A DNA stretch of 64,000 nucleotides from Pseudomonas sp. UMAB-08 (GCF_900095225.1 NZ_LT607414.1:154117-218116), one strand, 5' to 3'. Shown: positions 1 to 9,951, counted from the first letter of the stretch. Made by a program: numbers and translations. Notes: a model not told the origin generated them from the sequence alone.

Positions 1-1
1 G

Positions 2-159
2 CTTCAGGACAGTGGTCCCGAAGGCCAAGTGGCCTGCATCCACTGCCATGTCGTGCTGGGTGTGCGCGAGCATTTTTCCCAGCGCCTGGGGGCTTATCTG
101 GGCGTCTGCGACAACCCTGATCAGCCCTACTCCCAGGCCACGTCAGGAGCACGACCATG
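2..159 (+). CDS. Dimethylamine monooxygenase small subunit, DmmA-like (3' end only)
   Basis: Only the last 52 codons are present, running in from the left edge. The readable C-terminus has a CIHCH pair of cysteines followed by HFSQRLGAYLGVC, which I recognise as the C-terminal domain of DmmA-type subunits of the DMA monooxygenase. The stop overlaps the next start (ATGA at 157-160), so it is translationally coupled to the reductase and sits directly upstream of the reductase and DUF3445 haem subunit. It should take part in oxidative demethylation of dimethylamine. The cysteines suggest a metal or cluster site, but that is inference. The N-terminal part lies outside the window. Confidence 0.6.
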
Positions 160-1098
160 AGCACGGTTCTGGAGGTGCGGGTCACCGACGCAAAAATGCT
201 GACCCCGGTGATTCGCGAGCTCACGTTCGCCAGTCCTTCCGGGCGCTTGCCGGGATTTTCCGCGGGCAGTCACGTGCAGGTCCATCTGCCGTTGGGCGAA
301 CGCAGTCTGCGCAATGCCTACTCGCTGACCAGCGACCCTGCCGACCTCTATCACTACCGCATCGCCGTGCGTTTGCAGGACGACTCCCGTGGCGGTTCTC
401 GGTTTTTGCATCAACAGGTGCAGGTCGGCGACAGCCTGCGCATCTCGCCCCCGGCCAACCTGTTTGCCCTGCACTCAGCTGCACGCCAGCACATCCTGAT
501 TGCCGGCGGCATCGGCATCACGCCGTTCCTGGCGTACATCACTGCGCTGGAGCAACGTCACGCCGATTTCGAGCTGCATTACGCCTACCGCAAAGGCCTG
601 ACCGACGCCTACACCGACGAACTGCAACAACGCCTGGGTGCGCGTCTGCATGGCTATGACAGCAGCGCTGGCGAGACCCTCGATCTGGCGGCAGTTCTCA
701 GCGAGCGGCCATTGGGCAGTCATGTCTATGTCTGCGGCCCGGAACGTTTGTTGATGGGCGTAAAGGAGCAGGCCAAGGCCCTTGGCTGGCCGGAGGGCCG
801 AGTGCATTGGGAAGCCTTTAGCGGTGCGGAGCCGGGCCTGCCGTTCAGCCTGGAGCTGGCGCGCAGCGGACGACGGATTCAGGTCAGCGCCGAGCAAAGC
901 CTGCTCGAGGCGCTGGAATCAGCCGGCCTGGAAATCCCCAACCTGTGCCGCGGCGGGGTCTGCGGGCAGTGCGCTACGCGTCATCTCAAGGGCGATATCG
1001 AACACCGCGACCATGTTCTCAGCGCTGCCGAGCAGGCTGAATTCCTTATGCCCTGCGTCTCTCGCGCCTGCGGTTCTTCCGTTTTGCTGGACCTTTAG
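157..1098 (+). CDS. Dimethylamine monooxygenase reductase subunit (ferredoxin reductase with C-terminal 2Fe-2S)
   Basis: A 313-residue class IA-like (phthalate dioxygenase reductase/VanB type) electron-transfer protein. The flavin-binding RNAYSLTS motif lies near residues 50-58, the nicotinamide-binding GGIGITPF near 116-124, and the plant-type 2Fe-2S site CRGGVCGQC near 264-272 with the fourth Cys near 299. It should pass electrons from NAD(P)H to the DUF3445 haem subunit encoded nine bases downstream. The start is fixed by the ATGA overlap with the DmmA-like gene. On domains alone a reductase for another Rieske or haem oxygenase would be possible. The neighbours (DmmA-like and DUF3445) point to DMA monooxygenase. 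Published subunit letters vary, so no symbol is given. Confidence 0.8.
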   Translation: MSTVLEVRVTDAKMLTPVIRELTFASPSGRLPGFSAGSHVQVHLPLGERSLRNAYSLTSDPADLYHYRIAVRLQDDSRGGSRFLHQQVQVGDSLRISPPANLFALHSAARQHILIAGGIGITPFLAYITALEQRHADFELHYAYRKGLTDAYTDELQQRLGARLHGYDSSAGETLDLAAVLSERPLGSHVYVCGPERLLMGVKEQAKALGWPEGRVHWEAFSGAEPGLPFSLELARSGRRIQVSAEQSLLEALESAGLEIPNLCRGGVCGQCATRHLKGDIEHRDHVLSAAEQAEFLMPCVSRACGSSVLLDL

Positions 1099-1107
1099 GA
1101 GTCGACC

Positions 1108-2124
1108 ATGACCGTTCAATTCAGCCCTCTGGAAAGCTACCGGGATACGTTCAGCTTTCGCAACAGTGCATTCGCCATCGAGCGCTTCCCCTTTCCGTTC
1201 ATCGAAGACAGCTACATGTACTCGGTGAACATCGAACCGGCACGTGCCAAGGAATCGGGGTCGGTTTACCAGCACTGGTTCGACATCGACGAGCATTACC
1301 GTTCGGAAATGGCCGAGCGCGCCCTGGTTCTGGACAAAGACCCAAGCCGCTATCTGGTCATGCCGCATATGCAGGAAGCGGCCTGGGATGCCTTGCAGAT
1401 GTTCATGGAGCACCTGTCAGCCGACTACCCGCAGTGGTTCGAACTGAGCTGCAACGGTGATCGTTGGCATTGGCGTAACAAGGCGCTGGACATAGATCAG
1501 GTGTTTAGCTTCGGCGATGCCTCGACCCTGCCCTGTGAGCCTCTGGAGTTCATCACCCGTCAGGTACAAGGCGACATCGCCTTGCTCGACCAGCGCGACG
1601 GCGATCTGTTCATGGACGCAGGAATGGTCACCAACCCGGCTGACTGGTCCCTGGCTTTCGACGCCGGAATGAGCTTCAAGCAATGGCACTCACCGGTTCC
1701 GATGGCCAACCAAATGGGCATTTTCGAGCGGGCGCTGAAGCACCTGCTCAACATTCAAGTGGATCAGCCCGTACGTCGGTTGAACTGGACGCTGACCATC
1801 AATCCGCGCCTGGACTCTTCGTCCGAGACCTTCCACGAATGGGGCGCCGAACGCGGCAGCGTCACTGCCGACAACGTCGGCCAACTCGTGCACCTGCGTG
1901 TGGAGCTGCAATTCATGGCGCGCTTGCCCCGCAGCAACGGCCTGATGTTCAGCATCCGCACTTACCTGATCAGCATGAACGAACTGGTCAGCCACCCCGG
2001 CTGGGGCTGCCGCCTGCACCGGGTGTTGCGTGATTTGCCCGACCCCATCGCCGACTACAAGGGCATGACCCGCTATCGGCAAACCCTGGTCGAGTGGTTA
2101 AGCCGCTTCGATACCCAATCCTGA
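1108..2124 (+). CDS. Heme-dependent oxidative N-demethylase (DUF3445), DMA monooxygenase catalytic subunit
   Basis: A 338-residue full-length DUF3445/HDOD-family protein. Proteins of this family bind haem and oxidatively remove a methyl group from secondary amines, here most likely dimethylamine to methylamine plus formaldehyde. The start ATG at 1108 has a GGAG ribosome site eight bases upstream and lies nine bases after the reductase stop. The run of DmmA-like, reductase and DUF3445 genes matches known DMA monooxygenase operons. The protein has no signal peptide and should be cytoplasmic. Assignment to DMA rather than another N-methyl amine rests on the neighbouring tmm, tdm and the methylamine pathway at 43-59 kb. 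I did not identify the haem ligand residue by eye. Confidence 0.82.
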   Translation: MTVQFSPLESYRDTFSFRNSAFAIERFPFPFIEDSYMYSVNIEPARAKESGSVYQHWFDIDEHYRSEMAERALVLDKDPSRYLVMPHMQEAAWDALQMFMEHLSADYPQWFELSCNGDRWHWRNKALDIDQVFSFGDASTLPCEPLEFITRQVQGDIALLDQRDGDLFMDAGMVTNPADWSLAFDAGMSFKQWHSPVPMANQMGIFERALKHLLNIQVDQPVRRLNWTLTINPRLDSSSETFHEWGAERGSVTADNVGQLVHLRVELQFMARLPRSNGLMFSIRTYLISMNELVSHPGWGCRLHRVLRDLPDPIADYKGMTRYRQTLVEWLSRFDTQS

Positions 2125-2177
2125 AAAGTTGACCTGAACACTTTTCGTTGCCCTTTTTCCAGACAAGGAATCACCAC

Positions 2178-3308
2178 ATGGCCCATTCATGGCGCATCTC
2201 CGCATTGGCTGAACGTCACCGCGCGCTTGGCTCTCAGCTTGAAGACTGGAACGGCATGGGCACCGCCTGGACCTATGCCACAGACCTCGCCGACCACCAT
2301 CAGGCGATCCGCACACGCGCTGGCCTGATGGATGTATCAGGACTGAAAAAGGTCCATTACGTCGGCCCTCACGCCGAAAGCCTGCTGCAATGGGCGACCA
2401 CCCGTGACATCGCCAAACTCTACCCCGGCAAATCGGTGTACGCCTCGATGCTTGATGAGGATGGCAAGTTTGTCGACGACTGCATCGTTTACCGCACCGG
2501 CCCCAACGCGTTCATGGTGGTCCACGGCGCAGGCACTGGCTACGAGATGCTGGTGCGCGCAGCACAAGGCCGTCAGGTCGCGGTGTTGTTCGACGACGAC
2601 CTGCATGACCTGTCGCTGCAAGGGCCGCTGGCAGTGGACTTCCTCGCCGAACACGTACCGGGCATCCGTCAGCTGCCGTACTTCCACCACCTGCAAACCA
2701 AGTTGTTCGGCCGTCCGGTGATGATTTCCCGCACAGGCTATACCGGTGAACGCGGCTACGAAATCTTCTGCAAGGCCGCTGATGCCCCGCTGTTGTGGGA
2801 CGAGATCCTCGAACAGGGGGCGAGCATGGGCATCATTCCGTGCGCCTTCACCGCCCTCGACTGGTTGCGGGTGGAAAGCGCGCTGATGTTCTTCCCCTAC
2901 GACAACTCGCAGATGTACCCCTTCGCCGATCAAAAAGCCGGCGACACGCTGTGGGAGTTGGGTCTGGATTTCACCGTATCCCCGGAGAAACAGGACTTCC
3001 GCGGCGCCCACGAACACTTCCGTCTGCGCGGCCAAGAGCGCTTCAAGATTGCCGGCGTACTGATAGAGGGCGCCCGCGCTGCTGACGCCGGCGACACCCT
3101 GTGGCACGACGGCAAACAGGTCGGCGTCATCACCTGTGGCATGTATTCGCGCCTGAGCAAACGCTCCATGGCCATCGCCCGCATTGCAGTTGACTGCGCG
3201 GCGCCAGGCGTTGCCCTGCAGGTGCGCGGCAGTTTGGAGGCGAGCGCCATGACCCATGCCCTGCCCTTCGATGACCCGGAAAAAACCAAACGCACTGCCA
3301 AAGGCTGA
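2178..3308 (+). CDS. GcvT-family tetrahydrofolate-dependent aminomethyltransferase-like protein
   Basis: A 376-residue protein of the glycine-cleavage T / YgfZ fold. It carries the folate-domain signature SRTGYTGERGYEIF about midway, and the C-terminal GCV_T_C barrel begins near residue 280. The start at 2178 is preferred over an upstream in-frame ATG (2148) because AAGGA sits nine bases before it and the protein then begins MAHSWR. It lies between the DMA monooxygenase and purU, so the likely job is to take the methyl or formaldehyde unit released by demethylation onto tetrahydrofolate. It resembles the C-terminal half of Tdm encoded at 5.7-8.0 kb. No lipoamide partner (gcvH) or gcvP is nearby, so it is probably not part of a glycine-cleavage complex. 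The exact substrate is unknown. Confidence 0.7.
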   Translation: MAHSWRISALAERHRALGSQLEDWNGMGTAWTYATDLADHHQAIRTRAGLMDVSGLKKVHYVGPHAESLLQWATTRDIAKLYPGKSVYASMLDEDGKFVDDCIVYRTGPNAFMVVHGAGTGYEMLVRAAQGRQVAVLFDDDLHDLSLQGPLAVDFLAEHVPGIRQLPYFHHLQTKLFGRPVMISRTGYTGERGYEIFCKAADAPLLWDEILEQGASMGIIPCAFTALDWLRVESALMFFPYDNSQMYPFADQKAGDTLWELGLDFTVSPEKQDFRGAHEHFRLRGQERFKIAGVLIEGARAADAGDTLWHDGKQVGVITCGMYSRLSKRSMAIARIAVDCAAPGVALQVRGSLEASAMTHALPFDDPEKTKRTAKG

Positions 3309-3347
3309 TCGACCGCCTGCGCCACTTCAACTACGAGGGAGACCCCG

Positions 3348-4214
3348 ATGGACACGTCACACGAGCATTACATCCTCAAGATCAGCTGCCCTGCCGCCTC
3401 CGGCATTGTTGCAGCGGTCACGTCCTGGCTGGCCGAACAGGCTTGCTATATCAGCGAACTGTCGCAGTTCGATGACGAATTCACCGGGCGATTTTTCATG
3501 CGCGCCGTGTTTCGGTTCAACAAGGACGTAGTCGGTGACACGGCTGCGTTACGCCAGGGCATGACCCAACTGGCTGGCGGTTTCGACATGCAATGGCAGC
3601 TGTTCAGTTCGGCCAAGCCGACCCGCGTGCTGCTGATGGTCAGCAAGTTCGACCACTGCCTGACCGACCTCCTGTATCGCCACCGTAAAGGCGAGATGGA
3701 CATGCAAATCACCGCCATTGTCTCTAACCACCTGGACTTGAGGCCGATGGCCGAACGCGAGGGCATCCGCTTTATCTATCTGCCGGTGACCAAAGAAAGT
3801 AAATCCAGCCAGGAAGCCGAGCTGCTGCGAATCGTCGAAGAGACCGAGACCGACCTGGTAGTCCTCGCCCGCTATATGCAGATTCTGTCGGACAACCTGT
3901 GCAAGCAGTTGTCCGGCCGCGCGATCAACATTCACCATTCGTTCCTCCCCGGTTTCAAAGGCGCCAAGCCCTATCACCAGGCTTACGAGCGCGGCGTGAA
4001 GCTGATCGGCGCCACCGCCCACTACGTCACCTCCGACCTGGACGAAGGCCCGATCATCGAGCAGGAAATCCAGCGTGTGGACCACACCTACCTGCCCGAT
4101 GCGCTGGTCGCCATTGGCCGCGACACCGAAACCGTCGCACTTTCCAAAGCCCTGAAATACCACCTGGAACACCGCGTGTTCATCAACCAGGACAAGACGG
4201 TAATTTTTCGTTGA
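3348..4214 (+). CDS. purU: Formyltetrahydrofolate deformylase
   Basis: A 288-residue PurU: an N-terminal ACT domain (about residues 8-85) followed by a formyltransferase-type hydrolase domain. Conserved stretches are [21 protein letters not shown] and [16 protein letters not shown], including the active-site His, then a [10 protein letters not shown] segment. It hydrolyses 10-formyl-THF to formate and THF and so frees folate loaded with C1 from demethylation. It is the first of two purU copies in the window; the second, at 52.5 kb, is co-transcribed with folD and mgd. Forty bases separate it from the upstream GcvT-like gene, and it is in one operon with tmm. Confidence 0.9.
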   Translation: MDTSHEHYILKISCPAASGIVAAVTSWLAEQACYISELSQFDDEFTGRFFMRAVFRFNKDVVGDTAALRQGMTQLAGGFDMQWQLFSSAKPTRVLLMVSKFDHCLTDLLYRHRKGEMDMQITAIVSNHLDLRPMAEREGIRFIYLPVTKESKSSQEAELLRIVEETETDLVVLARYMQILSDNLCKQLSGRAINIHHSFLPGFKGAKPYHQAYERGVKLIGATAHYVTSDLDEGPIIEQEIQRVDHTYLPDALVAIGRDTETVALSKALKYHLEHRVFINQDKTVIFR

Positions 4215-4276
4215 TGAGCCAAGGCTTCAGCAACTCATCACCCATTTCAGAAAGACCCAAGACACGAGGCACGAAC

Positions 4277-5644
4277 ATGACCCTACGCGTTGCAATCATC
4301 GGCGCTGGCCCTTGCGGCATGGCGCAACTCCGGGCTTTTCAATCGGCCAGGGACAAGGGAGCAGAAATCCCCGAACTGGTCTGCTACGAGAAACAGCAAG
4401 ACTGGGGCGGCATGTGGAACTACACCTGGCGCACCGGCCTGGATGAAAACGGCGAGCCGGTCCACGGCAGTATGTACCGCTACCTGTGGTCCAACGGCCC
4501 AAAAGAGTGCCTGGAGTTCGCGGACTACACCTTTGAGGAGCATTTCGGCCGCCCTATCGCCTCGTATCCACCACGGGAAGTGCTGTGGGACTACATCAAG
4601 GGCCGCGTCGAAAAGGCCGGGGTTCGCGATTACATCCGCTTTAATAACGCGGTGCGCCACGTCAGCTACGACCCGCAAAGCAAGCGTTTTACAGTCGTCG
4701 CCCAAGACCACAACAGCAATACCCAGACGTCGGAAGCGTTCGATTACGTCATCAACGCCAGCGGCCATTTCTCGACGCCGAACATGCCGTATTTCCCCGG
4801 TTTCGAACATTTCGGCGGGCGCATCTTGCATGCGCACGATTTCCGCGATGCGCTGGAATTCAAGGGCAAGGATCTGTTGCTGATCGGCAGCAGCTACTCG
4901 GCCGAGGATATCGGCTCGCAATGCTACAAATACGGCGCCCGCAGCATTACCAGTTGCTACCGCACCGAGCCGATGGCCTATGACTGGCCTGCCAACTGGG
5001 AAGAAAAGCCGCTGCTGCAACGCCTGGAGAAAAATCGCGCGTACTTCATCGATGGCAGCCACAAGCACATCGATGCGGTGATCCTCTGCACGGGCTACAA
5101 ACATAACTTCCCGTTCCTGCCGGACGAACTGTGCCTCAAGACCGACAACCGTCTGTGGCCGATGAACCTGTACAAGGGCATTTTCTGGGAATCCAACCCG
5201 CAGATGATGTACCTCGGCATGCAGGACCAGTGGTACTCGTTCAACATGTTCGACGCTCAGGCCTGGTATGCCCGCGACGTGATTCTGAAACGCATCGCCC
5301 TGCCCGATCAGGCCCACATGATCGCTGACAGCAAACAATGGCAGGAGCGTGAGCTGGCGCTGGAAACCACCTCGCAGATGTTCGAATTCCAGGGCTCATA
5401 CATTCAACAACTGGTAGACGCCACTGACTACCCGAGCTTCGATATCCCCGCCGTCAACAACACCTTCCTGAACTGGAAGCACGACAAAGCCGAAAACATC
5501 ATGGGGTATCGCGACAAGTCCTATCGCTCGCTGATGACTGGCACCCAATCACCGCCCCATCACACGCCCTGGCTTGAAGCACTGGATGACTCCATGGCCG
5601 CGTATCTGGGCGATGCGCCCACTGCCATCAAATCCGTCGGCTGA
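4277..5644 (+). CDS. tmm: Trimethylamine monooxygenase (flavin-containing)
   Basis: A 455-residue class B flavin monooxygenase that oxidises trimethylamine to TMAO with NADPH and O2. The FAD-binding GAGPCG is at residues 9-14, the FMO identity motif [14 protein letters not shown] near 176-189, and the NADPH site [10 protein letters not shown] near 203-212. Length and motifs such as WGGMWNYTW and [18 protein letters not shown] match bacterial Tmm rather than Baeyer-Villiger or eukaryotic FMOs. The open frame extends far upstream into purU, but the ATG at 4277, 62 bases after the purU stop and with a purine-rich leader, gives the correct N-terminus [11 protein letters not shown]. The following tdm gene supports TMA as the physiological substrate. 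Indole or other amines could also be oxidised. Confidence 0.9.
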   Translation: MTLRVAIIGAGPCGMAQLRAFQSARDKGAEIPELVCYEKQQDWGGMWNYTWRTGLDENGEPVHGSMYRYLWSNGPKECLEFADYTFEEHFGRPIASYPPREVLWDYIKGRVEKAGVRDYIRFNNAVRHVSYDPQSKRFTVVAQDHNSNTQTSEAFDYVINASGHFSTPNMPYFPGFEHFGGRILHAHDFRDALEFKGKDLLLIGSSYSAEDIGSQCYKYGARSITSCYRTEPMAYDWPANWEEKPLLQRLEKNRAYFIDGSHKHIDAVILCTGYKHNFPFLPDELCLKTDNRLWPMNLYKGIFWESNPQMMYLGMQDQWYSFNMFDAQAWYARDVILKRIALPDQAHMIADSKQWQERELALETTSQMFEFQGSYIQQLVDATDYPSFDIPAVNNTFLNWKHDKAENIMGYRDKSYRSLMTGTQSPPHHTPWLEALDDSMAAYLGDAPTAIKSVG

Positions 5645-5673
5645 GCCTGTACGCCAGATAAAGGAGCATCCAC

Positions 5674-8016
5674 ATGAGTGCACCGCGTGTTTCGCACCCG
5701 TGGGAACCGGGGTTGTTTGCCCGGGCGCCTGCGATTGAACGCTATCGGGTAGCCGGTGGCGGTCTGACGCTGATCGCCCTGGAACCCGGCGACACCCTGC
5801 AAGTGATCGACATCGAAGGGTTGCAACCCTGCGAGCTGCTGGCGTTCGACAGACTGGGGCGCACAACCCTGGCCGCGTTGGGGCTGGTGGCAACATGGGG
5901 GTGCCGCTTTATCGCGACGCAGCTCGCTGAACCCAGCCTGCAAACCCGACGCATTGTGCAAGCGTTGGGCAAGCGCGGCGTAGACCCGCATCGCCTTCCC
6001 GAATCAGCTTCGCTGTGGGACGAAGACTCACCTGCCGGGTACAGCCGCAGCTTCGTGGCGGGCGAAGCATTGTTGATCATCGTCGCTGCGCCGAGTGAGC
6101 CCGGCGCCGTCGATCTGCAACAGACGGCCAGCGAGCTGCGACTGATCGTGCAGCGGGCCAACCCCTCGTCGATTCTGGTCCCGCCCCCGCCCGAGCCCTT
6201 AGGTGAGCCGCTGCAGGAGTTCACCGTTCGCGCTGGCACTGCGCACAGCTACACCGTGCGCCAGGGCCAGTACATCCAGGTGCTTGATGTTGCCGGACGG
6301 CAATGCTCGGATTTCGTCGCCCTCAATCACCGGGCACTGGATCGTCGGCAAGAGCTGGACCTCGATCAAACCGTCACGCGGACCCTCAACGGTAACGCCT
6401 ACCCCGCTCCGGGCCTGTTCGCCAAGTTTTTTGACCGGCAGATGCAGCCCATGCTGGAAGTGGTGCGCGACACCGTGGGCCGCCATGACTCCTTTGCCCT
6501 GGCCTGCGCCGCTCGCTACTACGAAAGTCACGGCTATTTTGGGCACGACAACTGCAGTGACAACATCAGTCGTGCGCTGGAATCCTTCGGGGTACAAGCC
6601 CGCAGCGGTTGGCCGGCCATCAACTTTTTCTTCAACACCGGGATCGATGCGCACCAGCAAATGACCCTGGATGAACCCTGGTCCAGACCGGGAGATTACG
6701 TTTTGTTGCGGGCCATGACAGATCTGGTCTGCGCCAGCTCATCGTGCCCGGATGACATTGACCCGGCCAACGGCTGGAACCCGACCGACATCCAGATTCG
6801 TGTCTATTCCGACAAGGAGCGCTTTTCTATCGCCATGGCCACTCGAAAAACTGCTGATGCCGACCCGACGCTGACCCGTGAGTCTGGCTTTCACTCTCGC
6901 ACCAGCGCCCTCACCGGCAGCTTCACCGATTACCGCAACTGGTGGTTGCCGCTGCGCTATGACGGGTTCGGCGCCATCGATGAATATTACGGCTGCCGCG
7001 AACGGGTGGCGGTGATGGACCTGACTGCCCTGCGCAAATTCGAAATCATCGGCCCGGACGCTGAAGCCTTGCTCCAGTACTGCCTGACCCGCGACGTTCG
7101 GCGCCTGGCCATCGGCCAAGTGGTGTATTCGGCGATGTGCCACGAACACGGCGGCATGCTCGACGACGGCACCCTCTTGCGTCTGGGGCAGGACAACTTC
7201 CGCTGGATCTGTGGCGAGGATTACGCCGGGGTCTGGTTGCGTGAGCAAGCGCAGAAGCTCGGGATGAAAGTCTGGGTGAAGTCTGCCAGCGAGCAGATTC
7301 ACAACCTCTCGGTGCAAGGGCCATTGAGCCGTGAATTGCTCAAACAAATGGTCTGGACTCCGGCCACTCAGCCGACCGTGGAAGCACTGGGCTGGTTCCG
7401 TTTCCTGGTTGGTCGGCTGGACGACTACGACGGTTGCCCGTTGATGATTTCCCGCACCGGCTACACCGGCGAGCTGGGCTATGAAGTCTGGTGTCAGCCA
7501 CAGGACGCCGAGCGGGTCTGGGATCGCATCTGGCAACTGGGCGAACCGCTGGGCATCGTCCCGCTGGGCCTTGAAGCACTGGACATGCTGCGCATCGAAG
7601 CCGGGCTGATATTTGCCGGGTACGAATTCAGCGACCAGACCGATCCTTTTGAAGCCGGGATCGGCTTCAGCGTGCCACTCAAGAGCAAAACCGACGACTT
7701 CATCGGCCGCGATGCCCTGCTGCGACGCAGTGCCAATCCGATGCACAAGCTGGTAGGCCTGCAATTGAGTGGCAACGAAGGCGCGCATCACGGCGATGGC
7801 GTGTACAGCGGCCGCGCTCAGGTCGGCGTGGTCACCAGTGCCTGCCGCTCACCGTTGCTGGCCAGCAATATCGCGTTGTGCCGGGTGGATGTCGCCTGTG
7901 CCGACGTGGGCACAACGCTGCAAGTGGGCAAGGTCGATGGTTTGCAAAAGCGCATCGACGCTCAGGTCATGGCACCGATTTTCTACGACCCGGACAAAAG
8001 CCGGGTGCGCAGTTAA
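5674..8016 (+). CDS. tdm: Trimethylamine N-oxide demethylase (DUF1989 + GcvT fusion)
   Basis: A 780-residue fusion. Residues 1-400 form the DUF1989 part, with Cys-containing motifs such as CASSSCPDDIDPANGWNPT near 352-370. Residues from about 408 form a GcvT-like THF-binding domain with SRTGYTGELGYEVW. This architecture is that of Tdm, which splits TMAO into dimethylamine and formaldehyde, with the THF domain able to trap the formaldehyde. It directly follows tmm (29-base gap, AAAGGAG before the ATG) and is followed by a permease. Together tmm and tdm convert TMA to DMA, the substrate of the monooxygenase upstream. A urea-carboxylase-associated role is unlikely because no urea carboxylase or allophanate hydrolase is nearby. 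Confidence 0.85.
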   Translation: MSAPRVSHPWEPGLFARAPAIERYRVAGGGLTLIALEPGDTLQVIDIEGLQPCELLAFDRLGRTTLAALGLVATWGCRFIATQLAEPSLQTRRIVQALGKRGVDPHRLPESASLWDEDSPAGYSRSFVAGEALLIIVAAPSEPGAVDLQQTASELRLIVQRANPSSILVPPPPEPLGEPLQEFTVRAGTAHSYTVRQGQYIQVLDVAGRQCSDFVALNHRALDRRQELDLDQTVTRTLNGNAYPAPGLFAKFFDRQMQPMLEVVRDTVGRHDSFALACAARYYESHGYFGHDNCSDNISRALESFGVQARSGWPAINFFFNTGIDAHQQMTLDEPWSRPGDYVLLRAMTDLVCASSSCPDDIDPANGWNPTDIQIRVYSDKERFSIAMATRKTADADPTLTRESGFHSRTSALTGSFTDYRNWWLPLRYDGFGAIDEYYGCRERVAVMDLTALRKFEIIGPDAEALLQYCLTRDVRRLAIGQVVYSAMCHEHGGMLDDGTLLRLGQDNFRWICGEDYAGVWLREQAQKLGMKVWVKSASEQIHNLSVQGPLSRELLKQMVWTPATQPTVEALGWFRFLVGRLDDYDGCPLMISRTGYTGELGYEVWCQPQDAERVWDRIWQLGEPLGIVPLGLEALDMLRIEAGLIFAGYEFSDQTDPFEAGIGFSVPLKSKTDDFIGRDALLRRSANPMHKLVGLQLSGNEGAHHGDGVYSGRAQVGVVTSACRSPLLASNIALCRVDVACADVGTTLQVGKVDGLQKRIDAQVMAPIFYDPDKSRVRS

Positions 8017-8041
8017 ACGATAGAACACGTCACTGCAGCAC

Positions 8042-8067
8042 CGAACACTGTTAATCGAACACTGTTA
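8042..8067. repeat. Tandem 12-bp direct repeat, period 14, upstream of the permease
   Basis: CGAACACTGTTA occurs at 8042-8053 and again at 8056-8067. Each copy contains an AAC-N3-GTT dyad. The pair lies in the 217-bp space between tdm and the permease gene and could be a regulator site for separate control of the transporter. No promoter was clearly recognised. Confidence 0.35.
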
Positions 8068-8233
8068 CTGCGTTGCCAACCAGCGAGACCAAGAGTCTTT
8101 AAACAAGACCGCAAGCACTCGCTGACCGACACCCCTTACGTCCGCCGAATCCGCTGTTCCGGTTCGACGAAGGGGGTGCTGGCTCAACTTCCGACTGCCC
8201 CCGACAACTTTACTTACACATGGGATAACAGAG

Positions 8234-9913
8234 ATGGAAGCGACTACGTTCGAGACCGTACCGCAGGAAGGCCAGACGGCCGGTAGCCTGCATCGCAAAA
8301 TTGACTGGAGAGGTGCATTCTGGGTCGCCAGCGGCGTGCCGGCACTGGTCTTGTTCTCCATTGGTGCGATTGCCGCAACGGTGGGTAAACCGGCATGGAT
8401 CGTCTGGATCGTTTCGATCCTGTTCGGCTTTATCCAGGCCTTCACCTACGCCGAAATCGCCGGATTATTTCCGCATAAATCCGGTGGAGCATCGGTCTAT
8501 GGTGCCGTGGCCTGGGTGCGTTACAGCAAGCTGATCGCCCCTGTCTCGGTGTGGTGCAACTGGCTGGCATGGTCGCCGGTGCTGTCCATCGGCTCCGGGC
8601 TGGCGGCCGGCTATATCCTCACTGCGTTGTTTGCACCCGATGCACTGATCAATACCTGGCAGTTGACGCTGCTGGACCTGGGCTGGATCAAAAGCGGGCT
8701 GTCCCTGCGCCTGAACGCGACCTTCGTCGTGGGCGTGGTGATTCTGCTCGGGGTGTTCGCGGTGCAACACGGCGGCATTCTGCGCTCGGCGCGCCTGACC
8801 TTGATCCTCGGCGTCACCTCACTGATCCCGCTGCTGTTGGTCGGCGTGGTGCCGTTGCTGACCGGCGATGCCACCCACGCTAACTTCCTGCCGCTGTATC
8901 CCTTGGCTCACGATGCCGGCGGGCTGGTCATCGATGGCGCCTGGGACATTTCCGGTTGGTCGCTGATGGCCGGTGGCTTATTCATGGCCGCGTGGTCGAC
9001 CTACGGTTTCGAGACCGCCGTGTGCTACACCCGCGAGTTCAAAGACCCCAAGCGTGACACCTTCAAGGCGATTTTCTATGCCGGTCTGCTGTGCATTCTG
9101 GTGTTCACCCTGGTACCCATGGCATTTCAGGGCAGCCTTGGTCTCGGTCAACTGGTCAGCGCGGCGGTGGTGGATGCCAACGGCGTAATCACCACCCCGG
9201 CGGTCTACAGCGGCCTGCTGTCCCCGGCGATCTACAGTGGCATGGGCGTGGGTCAGGCCATGGCCGACAGCATCGGTGGCGGCAAGCTTGTTGCCAATAT
9301 CGTCCTGATCATGCTGATCCTCGCCACTTTGCTGGCGATCATGACCTCGATGTCCGGCTCGTCGCGCACCTTGTACCAAGCCTCCGTGGATGGCTGGCTG
9401 CCGAAATACCTGGGCCGCACCAATGAACACGGTGCCCCCACCGCAGCCATGTGGACCGACCTGTCGTTCAACCTGCTGTTGCTGCTGATGTCCGACTACG
9501 TGTTCGTCCTCGCGGCGTCCAACGTCAGCTACATTATCTTCAACTTCCTCAACCTCAACGCTGGCTGGATCCACCGCATGGACCGCCCGGACTGGGTGCG
9601 CCCCTACAAAGCACCCACCGTGTTGCTGGTCCTGGGTGGCGTACTGAGCTTCGTCAACCTCGCGTGCATGGGCCTTGGCGCCGACATCTGGGGCGCAGGC
9701 ACCTTGTTCACCGGCGTGCTGCTGGCGCTGCTGATCATCCCGGTGTTCTTCTATCGGCACTACGTACAAGACAAGGGCCGCTTCCCCGCCGCCATGATGA
9801 CCGACCTGTACATTCAGGCAGATGACGGCGCCAAACGCGCAGGCATATTGCCGTACGTGACGTTGGCTGCGGGTGTACTGGTGGTGTACTTCTGCCATCG
9901 GTTGGTGGCGTGA
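8234..9913 (+). CDS. APC-superfamily permease, probable methylated-amine or amino-acid importer
   Basis: A 559-residue inner-membrane protein with about 12-14 hydrophobic segments, beginning with a cytoplasmic tail and then segments from residue 30. The APC-type GVPALVLFSIGA stretch is in the first helix, and a conserved SGSSRTLYQAS loop follows TM8. It lies 217 bases after tdm on the same strand and is followed by a terminator, so it is either the last gene of the TMA operon or a separate unit. Context suggests import of an amine from this pathway (TMA, TMAO, DMA, methylamine or a glutamyl derivative). APC members also carry amino acids, so the substrate is inference. Confidence 0.7.
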   Translation: MEATTFETVPQEGQTAGSLHRKIDWRGAFWVASGVPALVLFSIGAIAATVGKPAWIVWIVSILFGFIQAFTYAEIAGLFPHKSGGASVYGAVAWVRYSKLIAPVSVWCNWLAWSPVLSIGSGLAAGYILTALFAPDALINTWQLTLLDLGWIKSGLSLRLNATFVVGVVILLGVFAVQHGGILRSARLTLILGVTSLIPLLLVGVVPLLTGDATHANFLPLYPLAHDAGGLVIDGAWDISGWSLMAGGLFMAAWSTYGFETAVCYTREFKDPKRDTFKAIFYAGLLCILVFTLVPMAFQGSLGLGQLVSAAVVDANGVITTPAVYSGLLSPAIYSGMGVGQAMADSIGGGKLVANIVLIMLILATLLAIMTSMSGSSRTLYQASVDGWLPKYLGRTNEHGAPTAAMWTDLSFNLLLLLMSDYVFVLAASNVSYIIFNFLNLNAGWIHRMDRPDWVRPYKAPTVLLVLGGVLSFVNLACMGLGADIWGAGTLFTGVLLALLIIPVFFYRHYVQDKGRFPAAMMTDLYIQADDGAKRAGILPYVTLAAGVLVVYFCHRLVA

Positions 9914-9951
9914 AGGACTGAGCAGTTGAACCTTGTGTGACGGGCGAAGAG

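Noticed and set aside
2148..2177. Upstream start of the GcvT-like gene
   Set aside because: The ten extra residues have no ribosome site, whereas AAGGA stands at the right distance from ATG 2178.
4283..5338. 351-codon open frame on the - strand
   Set aside because: It is opposite tmm, whose flavin and NADPH motifs are certain.
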